From NCBI RefSeq assembly GCF_000346465.2, contig NC_034014.1:20120367-20184366 (forward strand): DNA of 64,000 nt. Reading direction: 5' to 3'. Below are positions 50,564 through 63,520 of the stretch, piece after piece (within the stretch, counting starts at the first letter, position 1; the number at the start of each line of letters is the position of its first letter). The notes beneath the pieces were generated by a model, which saw nothing but the letters and a program-made list of their open reading frames with translations, was not told where the DNA came from and did no database searches. The position numbers and the translations under genes were made by a program. The stretch comes from Prunus persica (lineage: Eukaryota > Streptophyta > Magnoliopsida > Rosales > Rosaceae).

Positions 50564-53500
50564 CTAAAGCCATCTTTTATAAATCATAATGTAGATTCTC
50601 TTGACCACCTGGCCAACAAAAAGATATCCTATAAAAAGCACCAACAAAAATCCAAAGTAGGATAATGGAAGCTCAACAAATCCCATCACGTCCCCAATTG
50701 GTGTGAACGGAATTGCAATTCCAATGGCAGAAATCAGAACTGTAGAACAGAGCACAGGCCATGAGGCAAGGTCCTGAATGAAGGGAATTTTCTCGGTCCG
50801 GATCAGGTGGATAATTAGAGTCTGCATGAGAAGCCCTTCAATGAACCAAGCAGAATGGAAGAACATACTGTCATCCACACCATCTGCCTTATAATAGAAC
50901 CAAAGGAACAGAAGTGCGCTTACATCAAAGATAGTACATACAGGGCCATTCCACAAAATGAACATGGGTAAGCCTTTCTGGGACCATTTTTGTGGGACTT
51001 TTACAGCATCTTCTTCCATTTTGTCCCATGGGATTGCAATCTGGCCCACACTATACAAGAAGTTCTGTGTAAGAAGCTGTCGAGGAGTCAACGGTTCATA
51101 CTTGAGGCACACGGTTGCTATGAGAATTGAGAGAACGCTTCCTAGGTTGGCTATAACTGACATTTTTATGTACTTCATTGTGTTCCCAAATGTGAGCCGA
51201 CCATGCTCAACGCCGGCGATGAGGACATTAAGGTCTTTCTCCAGTAAGATAATGTCAGCAAAGTCTTTTGCAACTGATGCTGCTGAATCAACTGATATAC
51301 CAACATTGGCTGCATCCAGGGCAAGCGAGTCATTTACTCCATCCCCCAAGAAGCCAACAATGTGATTACCAACCGTCTGCAACGACTGCACAACTCGGAG
51401 TTTCTGCGTTGGGGTGAGTCGAGCTAGTACTGTTGCTCTTTTAACGGTCTCATGAAATGACTCCTGGTTGAGTAGCTCAAGCTCTGGCCCTGTAACTACA
51501 TGGGTTGTTCTGATACCAACTTCCTTGCAAACTCTTATAGCTAGGGAGAGAGAGTCACCTGTTAGTACTTTTGCTTTCACTCCCTTCTCTGCCAGCCGCC
51601 ACAAAGCTTGCTTTGCTGAGTCCTTGGGTGGGTCAAAAAACGTTATGAGGCCTAGGAAAACCATGTCTGATTCAAAAGTTTCATCATTGTCTTTGCGCTG
51701 ATAACTTGTTTCCTGCATTATCACAAAAAAATTCATGTTAGTAAACATTATAAAGGTAGCAGAAATCTTTTTCTTTTTGGTGTGCCGTTCTCACATCTCT
51801 GATCGAGTTCAGCAAATACCAAGGTCAAGGACTTTATATAAAATTTTGAAAGAAGCAAATGCACTTGAACTCATTAAATGCAGAAGTTGAGTAAGAAAGA
51901 AATCCAGACATACCGTATCAAGGCTCTTTATTGCTACTCCTATAACTCCTAGTCCCTCATTGCTTATTTCTTCAACCATATTTAAAATCCTTTGGTAGCG
52001 TTCAGAAGTGAACGTTATATTTGTGCCGCTGTCAACATCCTCTATAGAAGAACAAATTTTCATTACTTCTTCCAGAGCTCCTTTTGTCACCATGACTCTC
52101 TCAAAACTATGACGGCTTTTGTCTTCTGCTTCTCTTTCCATGATAATAGACACTCTTCTTCTTATGAAATCAAAAGGAATCTCATCTAATTTCTGCCACT
52201 TGGATGGCTGGAATCTGTATCCATTGGTATATACATGTGCCAGAATTGCATCGTCGAGTGGATACTTCTGATCGGTCTTGAAATAGGAGCTAAGGAAAGC
52301 AAACTGTAAAACCTTTTCTTTGGATAACCCCAAGCTGTCAAGATGATTAACCATTATTGCACGGTTCATGGTGAGTGTACCAGTCTTGTCAAAGCATAAG
52401 ATATCCCTGTAACAAAGAGAACACAACCAATTAATATGGAAGTTCAAGTTCAAAAACCTCTATGACAATAAATTTCAGAAAATGATAAAGCGATATGCAA
52501 GAGTACATATTCTACCTAGTTTTCTTTCATGTTTTCTGCAAATGGAAGGCAAGTTGGCTGCTACAATTCTATTACGCAAGAGAATTTCAGGATAGCACAA
52601 TGCAACACTTAAAATAGTTTTCTGAAATTCAGATCAGGCATTGCTCTACATTACAATTTGTCAAGTTTTTTACTATATCTCCATTTCAGCATAAAAGAGA
52701 ATTGGATTGAGAGCCACAATGGGTCCCCTTCCGTTTAACATCATGTAGTCAAGTACCGGTGAATTTGAGTGTCAATATCTGAATCTAACACTCTTAAGTC
52801 AACATCACCCCCCGATTCTATCCATTCCAAAAGCCACCAAATCATCATCATTTCAGGCACTCATCAGTTTGTGGTAAGATTTATCCTTCCACACAAATAT
52901 GTCCATATATATATAGTTATGTATATACTCACATAGATCCCATGTCTCGTATTGCAGATAAGCTTTTGATTATGCATCTGTCTTTGGCCATAGCAAGTGC
53001 TCCTTTTGCAAGACTTGTGTTAACAATGAGGGGAAGCATTTGAGGAGTTAGTGCACTTGCTACCGAGATTCCAAAAAGGAAGCTCGCAGTCAGATCATGA
53101 GATGTAGTGTAGTCAATTACAACTATGACGGTGACTGCAACTAGCATAACAGCAACCAGCACGTAAGATATGCGGCGGACACCATCCTCAAAATCATTTG
53201 GTGGTTGCTTCTTCCCTATGTTTGAAAACATGGTGCTCATGTATGTCTTAGATCCAGTGGAAACCACTAGACCAGTTCCGCCACCTGATACCACATTCGT
53301 CCCCTGAATTTTTTATATAACAGCAGGGAATTATATAATTGTTCAGTAACATGCAATATTACCAACACATATTAAGCAGGAAATTCCTACTTAATCATGA
53401 CATTTTTGAAAGAAATCCCATTAATGAAGTCTTAATCCCAAACCTTTTAAATTTAAGAGTTGCAACCTCTGATGTTACGCGTACGGTATTGAAATGGTCC

Positions 53501-55019
53501 GGCATAATTTGAACAATTTAAGGCCTTACTGTACATACCATGAAGCAAATATTCTTCAGATCAAGCAATGGAGTGCTTTGATCTTCTCTGATATCAGCAG
53601 TTTTTTCAGTTGTCCAAGACTCTCCTGTTAATGATGACTGGCTGTTCAAGAAGCATGGAGTGATCACTTAATCTAAAAGAGGAAGAATGACATAAAAGAA
53701 CTCAAAAATAATCATTTATAAGACAGAAAGCTTTATAGGCACTGTACCTTACGACAAGGTGTTTCGAAGATAACAATCTCACATCACCAGGAAAAAGGTC
53801 TCCAGGTTCAAAAATGACAATGTCACCAGGAACGACATCTCTTTGGTCAATCTGTACCACTAGCTCCGTCTGGTAAACTCTACCTGCACATCTTTGAACT
53901 TTGACTGGGCACCTTACAAATTCTGAAAGCTTCATGGCCGCTTTTGAACTGCCATATTCCTGAAAGGAACATGGAAAATCAATCTCATTTGATTGAAAGA
54001 TATGGACCCTGTTTGATTGAACAAACTAAGCAAGACATACCTGATAGAATCGGAGGGAGACACTTATGAAAACCAAAACAAGCATGATACATCCATTCGG
54101 GCTGTCGCTCGTAAAGTATGAGATTACAGACAAGACAATCAATATGATATTGAAAGGATGGAAGAAAGCATTCCACAAAATATGCCACCAGCTTGGAAAA
54201 GAATAATCAATAGGAACATTCGGTCCGTTTTCCTTCAATCTCCTTTCAGCTTCAGCAAAGCTTAATCCTGCAGCGAAGCGAAACTCCAGAGCTATTATAC
54301 GATTGCGAGGAGCTACAACTTCTTTTAGCCTTATAATTCGTGCTTACATGAAAATACTGCAAAATGTACCAACCTAGCCTTATAATTATCAAATTCAACT
54401 GAGAAATTTGCCTATATCTTGGCATTTCATAAAGCAATTCAAATTCAACTAACTTCCCCATACATTTTATGGATCACCATCCGTATAACAATGGAGACAA
54501 CCATGTAATACATTCAGTCAGTCTCTTTTACAAACACACTTGCATCTATCAGAAAAACAAATCTCAAAGTTCTCATTCCCTAATAACTTTGGCTAAAAAC
54601 AGAACAGATAATTAAGGTGAGTAACTAAGGACACTAACCCCTTTCTGTGGATCGAACATACTCGAAAACCATATCCTTGTCAGACTGCGCCAAGGCGTAT
54701 AACCAAGCGTAGAGCTTCTCCTCTGCCTCAGTCCTTGACCCTCCATCAATTTTTCCTGCACATTCCACAGAAACAGCACAATCCCACATCAGAAATAGCT
54801 CCAATAAGAGAAAATCCATTCATGCATAAAAGCAGAATAAGCAAAAAACTTCAACAAACCTCCAGACATAAGCCTGCGCAAAAATCGAAAGACCTTGTTG
54901 GCGGCGCCATCCTTCTGGGTTTCGGATTTGTTTACCAAGTTTTGGCGAGCTGGGTTGTAGTAAGGAAGGGGGGTGTGCTTATATGAAGTAAAAATGGAGG
55001 GGATTTTGAACCAGCCCAT
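50564..55019 (-). CDS. P3B-type (MgtA-like) magnesium-transporting P-type ATPase (8 exons)
   Basis: Exons 55019-54860, 54755-54639, 54267-54041, 53959-53748, 53641-53539, 53303-52933, 52406-51914 and 51712-50564; 943 aa with all phases consistent. Motifs: actuator TGES at about 244-247 (SLTGESW); membrane-4 SALTPQMLPLIVNTSLAKGA, with the TPxMLP of MgtA/MgtB rather than the PEGL of Ca pumps; phosphorylated D403 in DKTGTLT; KGALEE in the nucleotide-binding domain; TGDS; hinge GDGVND at about 684-689; then six C-terminal helices including NFLYSVGQIAIPWDKMEEDA. The family in bacteria imports Mg2+ using ATP. The first ~60 residues (MGWFKIPSIFTSYKH...) are a plant-specific extension without a clear transit peptide. 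Eight spliceosomal introns exclude bacterial contamination. Expected in a cellular membrane; direction of transport in plants is inference. Confidence 0.95.
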
Positions 55020-56964
55020 GTTACAAAATTAAGCAGTAGCAGTTGGGAATGAGAGAGAGACATCAATTTTCTGACTGAGGACAAGTGAGAAGAAGAAGAT
55101 GAGAAAGTCGGCATTTTTATTGGAGGGTCTGTCTGAAGATTGGATCTTTGAAGAGAAGGTAGAGGGAGAGAGAGACAGGAGATAAACAAATAAATTGTGT
55201 GTGAATTTTGGGTGGTTTTTTGGAGCTTCTTTGCTTCTCCTGAGGTTTTAGGATCAGTTTCTCTCTCTAGGACTTTCCCCTCGTAGCTTCAACTACCAGA
55301 CTACAGACGACGGTTAGGTTGGTTATAAAGTTGGCTGAGTTACTGACTCTCCCAAAGTCATTTGCCAGTTGTCAAGACAGATTTGTCCTGTTGAGATATC
55401 TGTCAACCAAGTCATAGCGCACTCAACCCAGACATATATAACCCAGACATAAACTTCAAAGTTAAAAGCTGGGTTGATTGGTTTTTAAAGTAAATAAAAT
55501 CCCCCCTTTTTTTTTTTGGTAAATTAATAATGAAGTACACGAGAAACACATTAAAAGAAAAAGCATAAAAAATAAATAGAATGAGAACGAAATAATTAAT
55601 ATTATTGATGTCATCTGCGTTTATCAACACACATACAAAATTAAAAAATATAAATTTATTACGTCACAATATGTAATTTAATTCTAATTTCTTCTCTCTC
55701 TCTTAGTGATTATTTCCCCAAATAATGACTTTCTTATCACACATACAGAATCAAAAAGTATGCAGGTTTCACCACAATTCATACTCCAATTCCAACTGAA
55801 AATTTCTCTGATTCATAATTTCCTCAATTCAAAGTAAAAACGGCATCAAAAGTTATATCTTAGTTACTTTTTCATCCTTATTTAAAATAGTTTAAACATT
55901 TGAGAACAATAAACAAACAAAATTTATCCAGCATCCAAGTGTTAAAGTTATATAATTCTGTGTCCTTTAAGAATACATGATTAGCCATACTTAACTAATT
56001 TTAAGTAGGTGATCAATAATGATTATGTTGCCCATCATGAAATCATGCAGAGCAGAGGCAGGACATTTAAAGTATTTGGGGTCAGACACTGTGAACCAAT
56101 AAGCTGAGAGCTGACAACATAATAATTTCTTATTTTCATTCTGCTTTTACACCAGAAAATGGGTGTTGTGATTTTGTCGTTTCTGTAATTCTTCATTCTG
56201 GCTTGTACTATATAACTAATAGTAATATACTATACATTTTTGGGCATACAATTTGAGTCATTGGCAGCATTTTTTTTTTTCTCTTTGAAACATTGACCGC
56301 ATTTTACTTTGATAACCCAATAGTTTGGTATTATTTGTGAAATGTTACTTCTTTTCTACTTTTTTAACGACACTTTTTCTTCTTTCCCTTTAATATGATG
56401 TGAAAGTTACTATTTTCTCAAGTCATCGGAATTAGCTCCGTTGGCTGGCGAGGGAATGTGGGATAATAGATTAGAATTAGAATAAGTCAAGAGTTCGATT
56501 CAAAATGAAAAAAGTTACATTATGTATAGTATGATTAAGAATTAATATTTGCATCTTGGAGAACCATTCTAGTGGTTAACAAATCCGAAACATGATTGAG
56601 ATTGCCATGATCATAAATGAGTTTCTAGTTCTTATTTTATTTTATTTTTTGCGGATATTCTGGTTACATTTTTTTAAATTTATATGCAATGCAATGTACC
56701 CTGGAATCTTTGGCCTTTCAGAAACAAATGAGGTTCCATACTCCTATCCTTCACTCACTGCAGTGAAACGAAGAAAACTGTTTGAAGGAGCCATAACAGG
56801 AAAGAGTGAATTCTGTAGACTATTTTGCCTCCTGGTAATTAAGACACGCATATAATATCTCTATCATATGGAATTAGTCACATATATAATTCAATCTGAT
56901 AAAAAGTACAAGGCTTATTAATGTATTCAATCTGCACATAGTGATGCCTAACAAAGGTACTGCG
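55020..56964. other. Upstream region of the ATPase gene / spacer to HPA
   Basis: The first ~250 bp, CT/GA-rich, is likely the ATPase 5' leader and promoter. A SINE-like remnant lies at about 56430-56545 (A-box-like TTAGCTCCGTTGGCTGG, B-box-like GAGTTCGATTC). The 87-codon frame at 56592-56855 has no recognised similarity. No gene supported. Confidence 0.45.
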
Positions 56965-59900
56965 TTAAGACAAGCGTCTGAGGCAATCAATCAATGTATC
57001 CGTGTGTTCAGGCTTCCCGACAGATATGCGAACATAACCCCTCAACTCTTTGTTGTTGTAGTGACGAATCATCACACCCATTTTTGCTAGGTCCTCCTGT
57101 ATCAAAATTGAAACCATAGAATGTTCAAACGAAATACAGAGGAGTACATGATTCAAACGTTATACAAGTTTTAGTGGTGAATAGCAGGTTAAGAACCATT
57201 TTTCTGGGCTGCCCATGAGTCAAACCCGATATATAGCACATGATACAACCTCAAACTGTCTTCGGTAACACCAAAAGGTTCAGGGCCGTCTTTCTAATTT
57301 ACAATTGACATCGTTTCTAGCATTCGGTTTGAATGTGTTCTCAGGTTCTCTATTCTTTTTTGAGAATCTACATTCTCTATTCTTAGCAAGCCCTGTTAAA
57401 TAGTACTTGACAAGCCCTGTGAAGTGTAGCTAAGAATTGCATCATATACTCCCTAGAGAAATCTTCATTACTTCTATTATATTTCATACAACTTGTTATT
57501 TATTGAAATATATGACTTTTGGCTTTCATAACTAGTCCAACCAGGAATACACTCCAACTTAGGGGAACTACTAAAACTGCGGATATTCCAAGAATTCTAT
57601 AATACTGAAGCTTTCATTTCAGTCCCCTATTACTGAAACCCTAACAATATGAATTGGTGGATTGCAACACATTGGGTGCAGAACCAAAAGTTTTCTAAGA
57701 TGATGATGCCATGCTATAAGAAGTAAAAAACTACCTTCAGCTTCTTAGCATCCACTCCCGATGTAACCTCACAAAGAATAAAATTGGAATAGCTTGGATA
57801 TGGGTTGAGAAATGGCAGCTCCTTTAGAAGGTTGTAAAGCCTCTCCCTTTCTTGTAGCAAAGCGTCTTTCACAGTCTGGTACATGTTGAAACCCATATTA
57901 AATATAGTGACAAGCATACATGATACCTTCTCGCACCTAGTCTTGACATAGTTCAATTATTAAGATTAACAGGAACGGGAGAAATCCAAAGATTCATAAC
58001 CTCTAGATAGGTGGGATTCTGCAATGCTGCACAAGCAGAAACTTCAGCAGTAACAGACACATTATATGGTTGCTTTGCTCTCCAAAGATATTCAATGATG
58101 GTCAATGGAAATGCTCCATATCCCACGCGGAGTCCAGCTAAGCCTGCACCATTGTCACATTCCACAAAAATTTAACCATTTACAAAAAAGGTTGAAACTA
58201 ACAAACTAAAAATTTATACAACACATGAAAGTTTGGATTGCAAATCCTGTTACTGGAAATTGATTAGCAGGTCCAACAGTACCAAAGGAGAACTATAGTT
58301 TGTATTGCCAAAACCATGCCACTGCGATCATAAATTCTTTTATTAACAGGGTCAACAGTACCGAAACAAAATTATATCGACCAACATACAAGTTCTCAAA
58401 AGAAAATGATTTCACAAAAGAAAACAAGAAATTGTTGTTCATAGAATATTTTCACTAGAAACTTATTGACAGGCTTGATACCAAAATATTGTCAGTAGAA
58501 ATTTATTGACAGGCTAAATAGTACCTAAACATATCACAAAAATCTTATTGCTAGAAATTTACTGTTAATAGTACCCAACCAGAATTATAACAAGAAATTT
58601 AAGATCAAGAATACCAGCTCGTTTGCTAAAAGTCCGAAGTACAATTAGATTCTCATGCTTTTTCACCCACTGCATCCGTGATTCAAGTCCTGAAAACTCA
58701 ATATATGCTTCATCCAGCACCACCAGTACAGGAAGCTCAAGGACTTTCAAGAGAATCTCGTCACTGATTATACTGCCATAGAATAGGTAGAACAAGAAAA
58801 ATTAGTGTAAAATTCATATTATAGAAACCATACAGTTTCTGTTAATATAAAAGGAAAAAAAAAGTCTTCAGAATCAAATTCCAAATCTTAATACCATAGA
58901 TTATCCATTTTATTAATAATTTTTTTCAGTGTGTAGCCTAGACAGTTTCATTAATGGACTGTATAATATAAAACACACAAGCGCCCTCATTTCAATCTTG
59001 GGACATAAGAATAACAAAACTATGCACGGAAAGAAACAAGTTTCAGTTACCTCCCATCTGGATTGTTGGGAGAAGTTAGGAATATGCATTTAGGTTTTTC
59101 CTGTACAACAACTTCTGAAATGACATCAACATCCAAGCTAAAATCCGACTTCCTTGGCACTGCAGGGTTCCATTGAACAGTTACAGATTATACACACATA
59201 CTGTACATCAAAGTACAAGAGCTGCGGTACCAAAAGTTTCATTTGTATTCAAGGATAAAAAGTTAAAAATATTCTAAGATAAAATTACCAAAAAAAAATT
59301 AAGCAGAATGCCATCTTTACCTTTAATGACAGAAGCCCCATTTACTGCAGCATCAAATTCATACATTGTGAACGTTGGAGGGCAGTCAACAATCTTGTCA
59401 CCAGGATCAAGCACACATCTTCAGCAATATTTTAATCAAGGACACAGGAAAGACAAAATCAGGGGCTGATAGACAAAAAAAAAAGGATAGCATGGTTTGG
59501 AATCTTATACAAACATAATGTTTCATTTATAACCTCATAATCAAATCAATGAGCTCATCCGCACCACACCCAACAAGAATATAATCAGATTCAAGCCCTG
59601 AATCCTTTGCAAGGGCAGCACGTAACCGACGGCTTTCAGGGTCGGGATAGATATATGGGAATTTCAGTGCACCCAAAGCTTCAAAAACCTACAAACAATC
59701 TGAAATTGCAGTAAGGACATAAAGGGGTCTAAAAAGCTTGGCATGATGCCACTTAACACAGGCTGGAAACCGATAAACAAATAACACCACCACATCATAT
59801 GTAGTATAAAAAATTATTGTGCTTAAAAACCAAGTACAGTGGCACATATGACTAACCTCCGGTGGAGGACCATAAGGGTTTTCATTTGCATCTAATTTGA

Positions 59901-60973
59901 TAATGTCCTCAGGCTTCCTTCCAAGTTGGGCCGACAAAACCTGTAGCCAAAGAAACTTAGTCACTAGTTGGCCAGAAATTTACGAATTGAAATAGTTATT
60001 GAGAGATGTCTAATTCAACCTACACAACCATCATAATGGAACCAATTATGTATACATATTCACCGGAATCAGAAGAAACAAAAAGAAAGTCCAGACTAAC
60101 CGTTTCTTTAGCAGACTGCATAAATACTAATTTTTGAAAATACCATCGACAATAGCAGAGAAAGATCCCCACCGGGACAAAGACCTAACTTTTACTTGTT
60201 TAAATAACATTTAAGATTAATCAAGATCAGGTACATTGAAGCAGAAAAGAAAATATATTATGCAAGCATGAGATTCTTTGGCACTCAATCCAGGTTTATT
60301 AAGAACAGGCTACTCCAGCTCAAATTTTTCAAAAATTTCTGACTAATATTAATTATGCATTGCAGATGCTAAAATCAAATATTAGTTCACAGAAAATTAC
60401 TTCTCAACCAAACTTGAATTTCTGGCTAATTTAAGCCAAACTTGAATTATAAATAAGATGCATTATACAGACAACTGAATCGAGAGAAACAAAAAGAAAC
60501 TTATATGCAGCCATTGCATCCTTTTAAGTTATATACAATTAAAACACAAAATAGAAAATTATCTATAAGCTCAATTTTCACCAAAAAGTAAATTGCAAGA
60601 GCTTTATAACTCCGCATCAAGCATTATCAAGTCTAGCTCAGACCTCATTCACCATTTTTCTCAGAAACGTTCACCAAAACTCCAAAAAAAAAGACTTCAA
60701 ATCGATTCAAAGAGGGAAAAGGATGCGCTTAGATTGAAATACCTCAAATGGCAAAATGGACTGATAAGGAGACAAATTCCTCAAATGGGGTCGAATGAAC
60801 GAGTCACCGGTCAAACGCTGTTGAACCTCACTAACTTTTTTCTGCACAGGGGTTGTGGAAGCCATAGCCACCACCGTCCTCTTGTTCCCTTCAGTTCCAC
60901 AACTGGGTCTGCGACTGATGCTGATATTGGTCAATCGTAGTGAGGAAGCGTTGTATATATCAATCACACCCAT
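56965..60973 (-). CDS. HPA1: Histidinol-phosphate aminotransferase, chloroplastic (9 exons)
   Basis: Exons 60973-60743, 59940-59857, 59688-59534, 59418-59321, 59159-59051, 58772-58615, 58143-58001, 57875-57735 and 57096-56965; 416 aa, essentially the length of the Arabidopsis enzyme. [16 protein letters not shown] begins a Ser/Arg-rich plastid transit peptide. The mature part starts near [16 protein letters not shown]. Fold-type I PLP motifs: [50 protein letters not shown], and the PLP-binding lysine K276 in [17 protein letters not shown]. It transfers the amino group of glutamate to imidazole-acetol phosphate, giving histidinol phosphate in plastid histidine synthesis. The ATG at 60973 matches the known plant start; an in-frame TTG extension upstream is not needed. 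No breaks seen. The Arabidopsis gene is HPA1/HISN6; the symbol is given by orthology inference. Confidence 0.96.
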
Positions 60974-61743
60974 CAGCATTAACCTCGCGGGTGGATGAGG
61001 GCTCGGAGAGAAGGTTGGTGATGGCGGTGACAACCTGTGCTGTTGACTGGTGGCGGCGGCGGCGGAAACGGGTATGATTCAAATGGAGGGAAATGTCCTA
61101 GGGCTGAACGGTATTACTCAAACCGAACCCATTGATTAGGTGTTGGAAGGTACATGTGATTTCCTTCCAATAGCCATTGCTTTCGCGCCACGTGTAAAAC
61201 AAATAGTAATTGATACCTTTTTTAGTAAATTTAGGTTTTAGCCACAAAAAAACTTTCACTTTTGGAAAAAATCAAAACTTTTTCAAAAAAGACAGAAAGA
61301 CTTCTAAACTTTCAAACAAAAGACATGCAAATGTAAAGGATTCCTTAGGAAATCTAAAATTAAATAAGGGTAATTTTGTCTATTTTAGCTTCTTTTAAAA
61401 AAAATTTCTCTCCTTTGGCCTTTTCCAAAATCTCCCTAATTTTTTGGCTAAAAGTCATTTTTGGTCCTTGTAGTTTGGCACTTCAACTACTTTTAACCCT
61501 GTAGTTTCAATTCCGTCAATTTTGATCCTGTAGTTTCGTATTTGTAGCAATTTAAGGACAAGTTAGTGTTCCTGTCAATTTCTTTAACGGTGCAAGGGGC
61601 AATTTCGTTAACCCAAAATTCTTGAGCATAAAAGCTCGTCTGGAACTCCCCTAATTTCATATTAGGGCTTGAAATTGGTCATTTGGGTTTAGGGTTCTTC
61701 AAAAATTGGGATTAGTGGTTGAATTTCGAACCCTAATATGAAA

Positions 61744-62184
61744 GAGTAATGTTATTTAGACACACAACATTGACTACCTTAACTGACCACCTTATGTGGC
61801 AACTGATGCGTAAAGCCATGGACAGAAAAGAGTCGGAACAAAGATATAAACGTGGGAACTACGAGTTCCAACCTTACTAAATGTAACTGTCATTTATAAG
61901 GCAAAAAAAGAGAAGAGGCGTGGCCCATGGAGATGAGGTGAGGAGAGTCGACTCCTATNNNNNNNNNNNNNNNNNNNNNNNNNNNNNNNNNNNNNNNNNN
62001 NNNNNNNNNNNNNNNNNNNNNNNNNNNNNNNNNNNNNNNNNNNNNNNNNNNNNNNNNNAACCCTAGCATTCCTAGTGAGTGGCCTCATGGCAGCATTCAT
62101 TAATTGACATGACATGACACATCAGTTGCCACATAAGGTGGTCAGTTAAAGTGGTCAATATTGTGTGTCCAAATAGCATTACTC
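61744..62184. mobile_element. MULE MITE nested in the composite (441 bp including gap)
   Basis: Inverted ends GAGTAATGTTATTTAGACAC and GTGTCCAAATAGCATTACTC, continuing through TGACCACCTTATGTGGCAAC on the left and its complement on the right (~65-bp TIRs). A perfect 9-bp target duplication AATATGAAA (61735-61743 and 62185-62193). The centre contains the 100-N gap at 61959-62058. Confidence 0.85.
61959..62058. other. Assembly gap (100 N)
   Basis: Exactly 100 N inside the nested MITE; likely of unknown true size. Confidence 1.
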
Positions 62185-63289
62185 AATATGAAATAGGGAG
62201 AATTTTAGACAAGTTTTTAGCTTAAGGGTTTTGGGTTGACGAAATTGCCCCTTGCATCGTTAAAGAAATTGAAGAGAATACTAACATGTCATTGAATTGC
62301 TATAAATACGAAACTACAATGGCAAAATTGACGGAATTGAAACTACATGGTCAAAAGTGGTTGAAGTGCCCCAAAAGTGACTTTTGGCCTTATTATTAGT
62401 TTTTTTTGGCCAAAAGGCACTTTTAGTCCTTGTAGGATACCTCTTTTTCACTTTTCATCCCTATAGTTTCAATTTGGTCAATTATACCTTTGTAGTTTTA
62501 TAATTGTAACAATTATAAGGAGAAGTCACGAATTTCTTCCACGGTGTCACGAGTATTTCCTTCAATTCAAAGAAAACTCTAAGATGATATACTTGAGCGA
62601 GATTTTGACTTTAGGTTTTGTTGATTAATGAATTTAAAGCTAGATTGGGAATGCTCTTACTTTTATTTGCTACTTTGGTCACTTGGGAATTTCATTTCAA
62701 TGATAAATCAATTGCATGTTTCTTGTTTGCAATTAAAAATAAATAAACTTTAAGTTTCTAATTTTTTTAATCGAAAATGGACAAAAATACCACTGATGTC
62801 GTGAATGGAATTGATGGAATTTGTGACTTGTTCTTGAATTGCTACAATTATGAAACTATAGAGGCGCAATTTATCAAATTGAAACTACGTACAAGGACGA
62901 GAAAAAGAGGTAAACTACAAGGACCAAAAGTGACTTTTAGCCTAATTTTTTAAATGCTTAGGAAATTATTTGCGTATTATACACGTGTGTACATATATAT
63001 ATATATTTAACTACTTATGTTTTTGTACACTTCTTAATTATATGAAAAGTTATGTGTTTAAAAAAAAACGTATTTTTCACATATTATATACGTACATATG
63101 TATTTTTACGAATAAGTTTTTTTTCTTCAATATTGTGCAATAATACATATTTTATTCGCATTTTATCAGTATTTTCATGTACTATGGAAAAAGGAATACA
63201 AAATTTAAATAAAAAATTTAATTGTTATATAATTGTTGAATTTTTCACCTTATATTTTTAAGAGATTTGCTGAATAATATGCTAAAATA

Positions 63290-63513
63290 TGAAAACTATT
63301 AGAGAATATTTGTTTGTAGGAATTTTCTGTGTATTCTTCTCATTGTAGGAGGTCATATTTATAATACAACAAAACCTGAATGGGCAAGTAAATAATAAAT
63401 TCCTAAATCCATTTACAGTAGGAAATCAGGAATTAAAGTAAATCAATTACAATTATAATAAGAATTCTTGGTGTGTAAGGAAAGTAAGTCAATATCCATA
63501 AGTCATGCCAACA
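63290..63513 (-). repeat. 3' LTR of a Ty1/copia element (approximate)
   Basis: On the minus strand the LTR begins TGTTGGCATGACTTATGG directly after a purine tract GAGGGGGAG (63522-63514) that follows the coding stop, as in copia elements. It contains TATTATAAATATGACC (possible TATA box) and probably ends near TTTTCA at 63290. The distal boundary is uncertain because only one LTR lies in the window. Confidence 0.6.
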
Positions 63514-63520
63514 CTCCCCC

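Larger units (their letters stand above)
61446..62942. mobile_element. Composite of two related MULE-type TIR elements
   Basis: Element 1 (61446-62390) has ends GGCTAAAAGTCATTTTTGGT and CCCAAAAGTGACTTTTGGCC. Element 2 (62408-62942) has ends GGCCAAAAGGCACTTTTAGT and ACCAAAAGTGACTTTTAGCC. Both share inner blocks such as TAGTTTCAATT and CTTGTAGTTT. The outermost flanks are the same 9 bases, TAATTTTTT (61437-61445 and 62943-62951), while the spacer between the elements is TTATTATTAGTTTTTTT. This GGCTAAAAGTCACTTTTGGT-type end is common in plant genomes. Element 1 is interrupted by the MITE at 61744-62184. Confidence 0.7.

Noticed and set aside
50564..55019. Bacterial contamination as the source of the MgtA-like gene
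   Set aside because: Seven introns with GT-AG borders and consistent phase, AT-rich plant intron composition and flanking plant genes rule it out.
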